Position numbers and translations under genes: made by a program. From contig DAOMQA010000004.1 of NCBI GenBank assembly GCA_035445085.1, forward strand, positions 1 to 64,000: a DNA stretch of 64,000 nt. The letters run 5' to 3'. Source of the DNA: JBDHXE01 sp035445085. Its GTDB lineage: Bacteria; Bacteroidota; Ignavibacteria; Kapaibacteriales; UBA2268. Below, one piece after another: positions 37,002 through 42,867 of this stretch. How positions within the stretch are numbered: position 1 is the stretch's first letter; the number at the start of each line of letters is the position of its first letter. The notes under the pieces were generated by a model. That model was not told the origin of the DNA and ran no database searches. It was given only the letters and a program-made list of their open reading frames with translations.

Positions 37002-37130
37002 GGTATAATTTAGTATAATGAAGTATAAAGGTATAATTGGTATAATTGGTATAACGTGGTATAATTGGTATAATTGGTATAATTGGTATAATTGGTATAA
37101 TTTGGTATAACGTAGTATAATTGGTATAAA
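37002..37130 (+). repeat. left array of 9-mer GGTATAATT
   Basis: About 14 units of GGTATAATT, most at exact 9-base spacing, with variants GGTATAACGT and AGTATAAAG at the edges. The right end carries the same array on the opposite strand. Confidence 0.92.
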
Positions 37131-37170
37131 AAAAGCTATGTAACCAATTATAAAACTGTAATACATAGCT
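37128..37170 (-). terminator. terminator of the element's minus-strand operon
   Basis: AGCTATGTA (37134-37142) pairs with TACATAGCT (37162-37170); reading the minus strand, the stem is followed by seven T. It lies 22 bases beyond the stop of the last operon gene. Confidence 0.75.
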
Positions 37171-37192
37171 CCAATAATTAAAGTCAATTCTA

Positions 37193-37609
37193 TTACTCTA
37201 ATCTAACTATTTCATAACTTCCATCTCTCCATTTTGAAATAGTGTTTGTCCAATTATCAGTATGATAACCAAATTGTTTAAAAACTCCCGCTACTTCATT
37301 TCTTAAAAATGTATGGAATTCAATCAATTCTTTTACTGTCATTTCTTGCAAAGGTCTGACTTCGATTTCAGAATAAACGTCCTTTATTTTACTTAAAAGT
37401 GCTGTTGCTTTTTCTTGAAAACTTAATTGATGTAATCTTATTAAATTTTCCATTTCAAAAAATTTCAAGTTTGCAATTTCTTTGCTTAATTCTTTACTCC
37501 ATTTAATCAAAGTGCTTTTTGATATTTTCAGTTCTTGACTGATTTTTTCATAAGATAAGCCACTTGCACGGAGCTTGACAAATTCAAGTTTTACTTCATT
37601 TTCAATCAT
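37193..37609 (-). CDS. small HTH protein, terminase-small-subunit-like candidate
   Basis: I place the start at the ATG at 37609 (MIENEVKLEF), 8 bases after AAAGGG, rather than the earlier one at 37633. The 138 residues begin with a helix-turn-helix (EFVKLRASGLSYEKISQELKISKSTLIKWSKEL, about 8-40). A charged helical region (IANLKFFEMENLIRLHQLSFQEKATALLSKIKDVYSEIE) and a conserved-looking tail with FKQFGYHTDNW follow. HTH plus helical oligomerisation region suits phage terminase small subunits, but also transcriptional regulators. I do not recognise the family with certainty. It is the last gene of the operon. Confidence 0.6.
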   Translation of the reverse strand: MIENEVKLEFVKLRASGLSYEKISQELKISKSTLIKWSKELSKEIANLKFFEMENLIRLHQLSFQEKATALLSKIKDVYSEIEVRPLQEMTVKELIEFHTFLRNEVAGVFKQFGYHTDNWTNTISKWRDGSYEIVRLE

Positions 37610-37663
37610 AATATTTTCCCTTTTATTTCGCATTTTTGTAATATAAAACTGTCAAAAAGCTCT

Positions 37664-37679
37664 GGGGCTGTAAAGCCCC
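37664..37679 (-). terminator. hairpin between helicase and last operon gene
   Basis: GGGGCT-GTAA-AGCCCC is unusually GC-rich for this region. On the minus strand it is followed by AGAGCTTTTTG, a weak T run, so it may partly end transcription before the TerS-like gene. Confidence 0.5.
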
Positions 37680-37685
37680 TTTACT

Positions 37686-38777
37686 TTAAAATGGAATTTC
37701 ATTTCTGTTAATTGTATATTTATTGTTTTCTAATTTCAAAAGTAAGTTTTCATTTGTCATTGCTGATATTACTTTTTTCCCGTTTGCTATGCTTTTCCCT
37801 GTTGCAGAAACATATTTATTTACACAATCGGAGTAATACATTTCGTTTTCATTTGTAAAAATTTCCTTTGCAATTTGGGTTAATTCATTAATTCTTTTTT
37901 CCCTTTGTGCTGTGTCTATTAATAAATGATTTTTTTCCAAATCAAAATCAATAAAATCAAAGTGCAAATAATTTTCTTGGTTCAACTCCAATACCATTAC
38001 TTTTTCATTTATTGGGCTGTTTCTTGCCTTAACCTGTTTCAAGTATCGATAATTAATATTGGTGTTACTCTGGTTAATTATCAAACAATTATCAATAGCA
38101 TTAACAAGTTTTGAACTCCCGTAAATATCATAAATTGTTAGCTCCCTATTTTCTTTAATTTTTGTAGTATGATGTAATAAGATAATTGAAATATTTAGTT
38201 CGTCTTTTAACCGTTTGGCTCTACTTACTAATTCTTGCATTTGCTCTATTTCATTTTTAGCTTGCAAACCTATTGAAGTTAAATTATCAATTATTACAAC
38301 TTGCACGTTAAACTCTTTTACAAAATTTTCAACAATATCAAAGTTAAAATTGTAGTCAGTCAGCTTCATTAGTTCGTCAATATCTGGTCTTAAAAAGTTA
38401 TCATTTGGCTGATAATTTGGAAAACGTTTTAATATTTGGGAATAATTCATTTCAAAGTCAAAGTAAGCAACTTTTAAAGCTCCCGCTTCATTAGTCAAAT
38501 CTAATATTTTATTTCCTTTACTAATTCCATCAGCAATTTGATATGAAAAAATAGTTTTACCAACGTTGGTTTTTCCCGCTATTACAAGTAATTCATTTGT
38601 AAATAAAAAATTACCAAAAATTTGTTTCATAGGTTCTTTTCCCTTTGATGTTTCTAAAAAATTTGAAAAATTTGGGTTAAGGTTTTTAAAAAATTTCTCT
38701 GGCTCTATTGTGCCGTTATTCAATAATGACGCTGTTTCAATTTCTGTCATAGGTTCGTATTTAGGTATTGTTAGCAT
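37686..38777 (-). CDS. RepA-like RecA-fold replicative helicase/ATPase
   Basis: The 363-residue protein has Walker A GKTNVGKT near residue 70, a following acidic FDFEMNYSQILKR, Walker B VVIIDN near 163, and sensor motif ILLHHTTK near 198. This order fits the AAA_25/RepA family of hexameric plasmid helicases. The C-terminal 65 residues look like a winged helix (YSDCVNKYVSATGKSIANGKKVISAM). The start follows AAAGGGAAAAAG. It overlaps the primase-like gene by 7 bases, so the two replication proteins are translationally coupled. DNA unwinding at an element origin is inferred. Confidence 0.85.
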   Translation of the reverse strand: MLTIPKYEPMTEIETASLLNNGTIEPEKFFKNLNPNFSNFLETSKGKEPMKQIFGNFLFTNELLVIAGKTNVGKTIFSYQIADGISKGNKILDLTNEAGALKVAYFDFEMNYSQILKRFPNYQPNDNFLRPDIDELMKLTDYNFNFDIVENFVKEFNVQVVIIDNLTSIGLQAKNEIEQMQELVSRAKRLKDELNISIILLHHTTKIKENRELTIYDIYGSSKLVNAIDNCLIINQSNTNINYRYLKQVKARNSPINEKVMVLELNQENYLHFDFIDFDLEKNHLLIDTAQREKRINELTQIAKEIFTNENEMYYSDCVNKYVSATGKSIANGKKVISAMTNENLLLKLENNKYTINRNEIPF

Positions 38778-39958
38778 AGTCTTTTTCCCTTTTTGTATTG
38801 TATCATTTCGCCCGTGCTTAGTAGAATAATTGTGGCATTATGATTTCCATAAAAAGCATTTGTAATATTGCTTGTTTGTTGGTCTGACTTGTAAATTTTA
38901 ATAAACTCTTTGATGGTGCTTTTATAAATTTCTGGGTCTGTTATCAATCGTGGCAAAGGAAATACTATTCTTAATCTGTGCCATTGTTTTGTATGGCTGG
39001 GAGTAGTGTAAATCATAATTGCTTTTCTGGTCTGTGGCATTTCCAAAAGTTCTTGGACACTTAGATAATTTTCAACTAATTTATTTTTATTTTCATCAGC
39101 ATTATCAATATCAATTATTACTAATTCAGAAAATTTGAAATTAGCTGTTTTCCTGTGTGTAGCTCCGTCTTGGTTTTCTATTAATTGACTTGGTAAAATG
39201 GCATAACCTTTTCCAATCATATCAGCAATTTGATTTATTGTTAAATTCATATTCTTAAAGCCATAAGTTAGAAAATCAAAACTTGGGAGTTTTTCCCTTG
39301 TTTCTGGGTGCAAGTTTTTGTTTAGAATTTTGTCATTTATTGCAACTCTGAAAACTCTGTCATCTTGTAACCAATCAGCATTATTTAGAGTTATTTCCCT
39401 TGCCTGTGCTGATGTTAAACCGTCCTTTTCATATTCCTGTAATACGTCCTTTACAAATTCAGGTAAAAAGCTATTTTCTGGGTGCTGATAGATAGGTTTT
39501 TCAAACTTTTCCAATTCTAAGTGGCTTTTTAGAGCTTTTTCCTGTGGTCTATGATAATTACTATGGTTCTGTTTTAAAGTGGCTCTATTGCCGTTTGTGT
39601 GGCTTTTTAGAGCTTTTTCCTGTGGTCTATGATAATTACTATGGTTCTGTTTTAAAGTGGCTCTATTGCCGTTTGTGTGGCTTTTTTCAAAACTGTAACC
39701 ATATTGTTTAGCAAAATAAACCAAAGTGCCAAAATTTACATTTTTTAAAGTATTTCTTAACTTGTAATTGGTTTCATTTGGCTTTTCGTCTCGCCATTTA
39801 CTTTTAATGATGTAATCAGCTTCAATTTTAGGAAATGTATTTCCTATGGCTGATATGACTTTAAGCCATGTTTCGTAGTCTGGTCTTGGTGGCAAATAGC
39901 TTAATAACTCCATAGCAAATTTAGAGCTGGGAGCTTCATAAAACTGTCTGTTATTCAT
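38771..39958 (-). CDS. primase-like replication protein (PriCT-2 plus AEP-like domain)
   Basis: The 395-residue protein starts with a PriCT-2-like helical domain (about 10-80; YETWLKVISAIG, WRDEKPNETNYKLRNTLKNVNFGTLVYFAKQYGYSF). A linker carrying a 26-residue direct duplication (about 94-146) follows. The C-terminal half has VIIDIDNAD near residue 280 (hDhD metal motif of archaeo-eukaryotic primases), HRLRIVFPLPR and AFYGNHNATIIL. Primers for the element's own replication are the expected product. PriCT-2 before the catalytic part is the reverse of the order I know. The RBS is AAAGGGAG; 2 bases separate it from the HTH gene. Confidence 0.75.
   Translation of the reverse strand: MNNRQFYEAPSSKFAMELLSYLPPRPDYETWLKVISAIGNTFPKIEADYIIKSKWRDEKPNETNYKLRNTLKNVNFGTLVYFAKQYGYSFEKSHTNGNRATLKQNHSNYHRPQEKALKSHTNGNRATLKQNHSNYHRPQEKALKSHLELEKFEKPIYQHPENSFLPEFVKDVLQEYEKDGLTSAQAREITLNNADWLQDDRVFRVAINDKILNKNLHPETREKLPSFDFLTYGFKNMNLTINQIADMIGKGYAILPSQLIENQDGATHRKTANFKFSELVIIDIDNADENKNKLVENYLSVQELLEMPQTRKAIMIYTTPSHTKQWHRLRIVFPLPRLITDPEIYKSTIKEFIKIYKSDQQTSNITNAFYGNHNATIILLSTGEMIQYKKGKRLC
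39521..39676 (-). repeat. 78-bp tandem duplication inside the primase-like gene
   Basis: Units 39521-39598 and 39599-39676 look identical, encode 26 residues each (starting KSHTNGNRAT) and keep the frame. A third unit starts (GTGGCTTTTT) and then diverges. Confidence 0.9.
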
Positions 39959-39960
39959 AT

Positions 39961-40254
39961 TTAAAACTCCCTTTGTCTGACTTTGTTTAGAGCTTCATAG
40001 ACTTCATTTTTCTTGAAAAAGATTTTATTAGCCATACGATAAAAGGGAATTAAGCCCCGCTTTTTCCAATCATAAACCGTTGGTTTTGAAACTTGCAATA
40101 TCTTTGCAACTTCGTCAATCTTTATCAGTTCTTGGGCTGGTTCTGGTGCTTTTTGAGTAATAGCATATTCGTTTAGAGCTTCATTAACTACACGTCTAAT
40201 TATTAGCTCCAAATCATTTTTACTAAATGGTGTCATTGCATAATTATTTTCCAT
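39961..40254 (-). CDS. excisionase/AlpA-like HTH protein
   Basis: I take the ATG at 40254 (MENNYAMTPF), because the earlier ATG at 40266 forms part of the Shine-Dalgarno sequence (ATGGAG then CTGATT then ATG). The 97 residues contain a MerR-superfamily HTH: IKIDEVAKILQVSKPTVYDWKKRGLIPFYRMANKIFFKKNEVYEALNK. Such proteins act as excisionases or regulators in integrative elements. It overlaps the preceding HTH gene by 11 bases and the primase gene follows after 2 bases. Confidence 0.85.
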   Translation of the reverse strand: MENNYAMTPFSKNDLELIIRRVVNEALNEYAITQKAPEPAQELIKIDEVAKILQVSKPTVYDWKKRGLIPFYRMANKIFFKKNEVYEALNKVRQREF

Positions 40255-40438
40255 AATCAGCTCCATTTAGAAACTTAAGCAAATCAGCTCTTTTAATAAA
40301 ATACTGTTTGCCTTTTTTGACGGCTGGTATTACTTTTTTTTTGATGTAATACCTTAATGTTTGTTGGGAAATTGAATAAAGAATACTTGCAACTTGTGTT
40401 GTAAAATATTCTGGTGCTGTTTCTTTGCTGTTAAGCAT
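40244..40438 (-). CDS. small MerR-type HTH protein (excisionase-like)
   Basis: The ATG at 40438 (MLNSKETAPE) follows GGAG with a 6-base gap; an ATG at 40450 overlaps that RBS and is less likely. The 64 residues are nearly all HTH_17 domain: FTTQVASILYSISQQTLRYYIKKKVIPAVKKGKQYFIKRADLLKFLNG. It is the first gene of the replication operon, next to the repeat-rich control region, so autoregulation is plausible. Two excisionase-like genes in a row suggest one excisionase and one switch regulator. Confidence 0.8.
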   Translation of the reverse strand: MLNSKETAPEYFTTQVASILYSISQQTLRYYIKKKVIPAVKKGKQYFIKRADLLKFLNGADYGK

Positions 40439-40681
40439 AAAAAACTCCATTTATTAATGATTATTAATTTCAGAGCTTTTTAGAATTGACTTGTAATTAT
40501 TATGTGCTGATTATTCAAAATTAAACTTTAACTTTAACATTTATGTTTATAAATATTTAAAATAATATATAAATTTGTAGTTTATGTAAAAGTTTAGTAT
40601 TTTTACACATAAGCAATTTGCTAACAAATTGTTTTATAATTGGTAAAATTTGCTTTGGCGAGCGTCTAATTTTACTCTTAC

Positions 40682-40706
40682 AAGTCAGGGTGTAACGCTC
40701 TGACTT
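40682..40706. repeat. hairpin AAGTCAGGG / CTCTGACTT
   Basis: A 9-bp stem with one G-T pair and a 7-base loop. T-rich sequence follows on the plus strand. Role unknown. Confidence 0.4.
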
Positions 40707-40710
40707 TATT

Positions 40711-40749
40711 TATTAGTTACAAATGTAATTAAACTATTTGTAACTAATA
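40711..40749. repeat. 14-bp palindrome arms in the control region
   Basis: TATTAGTTACAAAT and ATTTGTAACTAATA flank 11 bases. Much of it recurs in the second 46-bp repeat. Symmetry suits an operator or origin element. Confidence 0.65.
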
Positions 40750-40810
40750 AAAAAAAAGTTTTCAACAAATGTAATTAAACTATTTGTAACTAATAAAAAA
40801 AAGTTTTCAA
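40719..40810. repeat. two tandem 46-bp repeats
   Basis: Copies at 40719-40764 and 40765-40810 differ only in the length or position of an A run. Each contains TACATTTG on the minus strand, a -7-like box facing the operon. Confidence 0.85.
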
Positions 40811-40857
40811 GAGAAAAAATTATGCTTACAAAATATGATAATTCTTTATTATTATTT

Positions 40858-40953
40858 AATGTTAATTACGAAAACTGTTATTATTCCTTAATGTTAATTA
40901 CGAAAACTGTTATTATTCCTTAATGTTAATTACGAAAACTGTTATTATTCCTT
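40858..40953. repeat. three tandem 32-bp repeats (iteron-like)
   Basis: Three contiguous exact units beginning AATGTTAATTACG start at 40858, 40890 and 40922. There are no spacers, so this is not CRISPR. Confidence 0.92.
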
Positions 40954-40999
40954 AATGAAATTCTAATTAATTCCATCAGCAATTTGAATAAAACATTAA

Positions 41000-42247
41000 T
41001 CATTTTGCAATTTTTAATTTAGGTTCGTCCCACGCTTGTTTAATTTCCTGTTCTTTTATAGTTGTAACTATTTTTATGTATTTCTTGAAACTTGAATAAT
41101 CTGTGTGCCCTGTAATTGCCATTACAATTTCTGGTCTCATACCTTTTTCCAAAGATAGAGTTACAAAGGTTCGTCTGGCTGTGTGTGTCGATACTAATTC
41201 ATATTTAAAGAATTCCTTTTCGTCTTTGTTATTGCCACGATATTTAACTATACTTACAAGTTCGTCAATACCAACTAATTTACAAAGTTCTTTTAATCTG
41301 GCATTTGTTTTTTGCTCTGAAACGCTTGGGAGTGGCTTAGTGTCATTTTCATATCTTTTAAGAATTGCATTAGCTTTTTTAGTAATTGGTATCTGTAAAT
41401 ATTGCTTGGTTTTCTTAGTGTGTAAGTGCCAAACATTATTTTTAATATCGTGTCTTTTCAAATTCAAAATATCGGAGTAACGAACTCCCGTGTAACATTG
41501 AAATAAAAAAACGTCTCTTACATTGCTTAATGGCTTGTTATTACTTAAATCGTAATCATAAAGTTTGCTTAGCTCCCAATCAGTTAAATAAATAATATCG
41601 GTCTGGTGCTGTGGTGTTTTGAAACTTTTGAAATCTAAATTGCTATGCTTTTTCTTTTCATAGCTCCATTTCATAAAAGTTTTAAGATACTTGAAATACT
41701 TAAACATTGTATTGGTGCTTAAATTTTCCTTTTCTAACAAATAGTTTTTAAACAAATCATAAAACATTAAATCAATAGTTTCAAATTTTATGGCAAAATT
41801 GGAAAAAGTCTGAAAAGCAATTAATTTTGATTTTAGAGTAACATACTTTTCTTGCATAGAGTTTGACAAATCATTTTTTCTTAATTCAAGAAATAAGCCA
41901 TAAATTTGAAAAAAATCTGGCTCTGGTTCTGGCTCTGGTGCTTTCCTAAATCTATTGTTTAGAGCTTCAAAGTAATCGGAGTAATCAGCATTAACGTTAT
42001 CAGCTTTTACAACCTTAATTACTTTTTCAATTTCAAGTTTAAACCTTGTTAAAAATTCGTTTGTTTCTGGTGCAAGTGTGTAAGATGTTTTAACAATTTG
42101 CTTTTCAGAATTCCAATAGTTAGGGTTTATTTTTGTTTTTGTGCTGATTTTAATTGTTTTCCTATTCCTAAAGCCCCTAACATAAGCATAAATCATTTTT
42201 TGGTTTTCTTTTGTTTTTACATTTTCCAAATAATAATAAACTGTCAT
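41000..42247 (-). CDS. tyrosine recombinase (integrase)
   Basis: I choose the ATG at 42247 (MTVYYYLENV), preceded by TTTGGAGCTAAAA, over the in-frame TTG at 42259. The 415-residue protein has an N-terminal arm-binding domain (IYAYVRGFRNRKTIKISTKTKINPNYW), a SAM-like core-binding domain (about 110-205) and a catalytic domain. All catalytic residues are visible: Arg in CYTGVRYSD, Lys in HTKKTKQ, His-x-x-Arg in STHTARRTF, His in MAITGHTDY and the nucleophile Tyr in SFKKYIKI. It should recombine the 20-bp core in tRNA-Arg. Its promoter must lie in or near the right 9-mer array. Confidence 0.95.
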   Translation of the reverse strand: MTVYYYLENVKTKENQKMIYAYVRGFRNRKTIKISTKTKINPNYWNSEKQIVKTSYTLAPETNEFLTRFKLEIEKVIKVVKADNVNADYSDYFEALNNRFRKAPEPEPEPDFFQIYGLFLELRKNDLSNSMQEKYVTLKSKLIAFQTFSNFAIKFETIDLMFYDLFKNYLLEKENLSTNTMFKYFKYLKTFMKWSYEKKKHSNLDFKSFKTPQHQTDIIYLTDWELSKLYDYDLSNNKPLSNVRDVFLFQCYTGVRYSDILNLKRHDIKNNVWHLHTKKTKQYLQIPITKKANAILKRYENDTKPLPSVSEQKTNARLKELCKLVGIDELVSIVKYRGNNKDEKEFFKYELVSTHTARRTFVTLSLEKGMRPEIVMAITGHTDYSSFKKYIKIVTTIKEQEIKQAWDEPKLKIAK

Positions 42248-42263
42248 TTTTAGCTCCAAAGAA

Positions 42264-42475
42264 ATTATACTTANNNNNNNNNNNNNNNNNNNNNNNNNNN
42301 NNNNNNNNNNNNNNNNNNNNNNNNNNNNNNNNNNNNNNNNNNNNNNNNNNNNNNNNNNNNNNNNNNNNNNNNNATTATACCAATTATACCAATTATACCA
42401 ATTATACCAATTATACCAATTATACCAATTATACCAAATTATACCAATTATACCAATTATACCAAATTATACTTA
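42264..42475 (-). repeat. right array of 9-mer (AATTATACC), interrupted by the gap
   Basis: Eleven units of ATTATACCA are visible from 42374, two with one extra A, and a partial unit sits before the gap. The array is the reverse complement of the one at 37002-37130 and reads TATAAT toward the integrase gene. True length is unknown. Confidence 0.92.
42274..42373. other. assembly gap of 100 N
   Basis: Exactly 100 N, the usual placeholder for unknown length. Both edges are 9-mer array sequence, so the break was probably caused by the repeats; extra genes could be missing. Confidence 0.95.
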
Positions 42476-42510
42476 ATCAGTATTGCAAAAAGATATAATA
42501 CAAATATAAT

Positions 42511-42531
42511 ATACGGACACATATACGGACA
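42511..42531 (+). repeat. integrase arm-type repeat, right end
   Basis: Exact same-orientation copy of 36955-36975, 126 bases from the right att core. Confidence 0.75.
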
Positions 42532-42657
42532 CATTTATTTTATTTAACTTGCATTTACTTATTATTAACTTAATTCTTTTTTCTCAAAACATAGACTAAG
42601 TGCTAATAAATAAATTAAGTTAGTATTATGTAAATATAAGTAGAAATAAAGATAAGC

Positions 42658-42677
42658 ACTCCCTTAGGGCGTGCAAA
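42658..42677 (+). repeat. att direct repeat, right copy
   Basis: Second copy of ACTCCCTTAGGGCGTGCAAA without the rest of a tRNA before it. It marks the right boundary of the element. Confidence 0.92.
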
Positions 42678-42708
42678 TTTTTATCGTTGTGTCTTGTATA
42701 TTACATAG

Positions 42709-42734
42709 TAACGCTATTTATAGGCGTTATTTTT
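42709..42734 (+). terminator. terminator displaced from rpsT/tRNA-Arg
   Basis: TAACGC pairs with GCGTTA and is followed by TTTTT. It lies 31 bases after the right att site, where the tRNA transcript would end in the unoccupied chromosome. Confidence 0.65.
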
Positions 42735-42821
42735 AGTATTTTCTTGCTTACCTACTTAACTCAAACTCTATAGTTGGCTCTCTTCAATTATTTTTTGCTT
42801 AATGAAATGACGATTATGCTA

Positions 42822-42854
42822 TATAGTCCGTAAAGTAGTAATTTACGGACTATA
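42822..42854 (-). terminator. hairpin downstream of der
   Basis: TATAGTCCGTAAA and TTTACGGACTATA form a perfect 13-bp stem with a 7-base loop, 14 bases after the der stop. It lacks a strong T run on the minus strand. Confidence 0.6.
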
Positions 42855-42867
42855 AACTTTATTAATT

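Larger units (their letters stand above)
40439..40999. other. repeat-rich control region of the element (possible origin)
   Basis: This 561-base non-coding stretch separates the integrase stop from the operon. It holds a hairpin (40682-40706), two 46-bp repeats with a long palindrome, and three 32-bp tandem repeats. Iteron-like repeats beside helicase and primase genes suggest a replication origin or operator; neither is proven. Confidence 0.6.
36884..42677. mobile_element. integrative element in tRNA-Arg with replication genes (satellite-like)
   Basis: It is bounded by the 20-bp att duplication and is about 5.77 kb counting the 100-N gap as written. All six genes lie on the minus strand: integrase at the right end, then a 560-base control region with tandem repeats, two small HTH proteins, a primase-like protein, a RepA-like helicase and a small HTH protein. 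Probable arm sites (21-bp direct repeats) and inverted arrays of a 9-mer lie inside each end. No conjugation, capsid or toxin gene is visible. The layout recalls phage satellites (integrase, regulators, primase/helicase, TerS), but that identity is inferred. The integrase looks intact, so the element may be active. Confidence 0.9.

Noticed and set aside
36942..37187. Reading frame translating as YQLYQLYQL on the minus strand
   Set aside because: It is only the 9-bp array read as protein; no start context and no domain.
40858..40953. Short regularly spaced repeats considered as CRISPR
   Set aside because: The 32-bp units are contiguous without spacers and no cas gene is present.
41103..41480. 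Plus-strand reading frame of 125 codons inside the integrase gene
   Set aside because: It is antisense to the catalytic residues of the integrase; no RBS or domain.
42211..42498. Reading frame through the gap translating as YTNYTNYTN
   Set aside because: It crosses the N run and the 9-mer array; not a gene.
42658..42677. Second tRNA-like 3' end
   Set aside because: Only 20 bases match the tRNA; there is no anticodon or D arm, so it is the right att site.
36884..42677. Element interpreted as a conjugative transposon or complete prophage
   Set aside because: No relaxase, coupling protein, pilus, capsid, portal or large terminase gene is present, and the size is below 6 kb.
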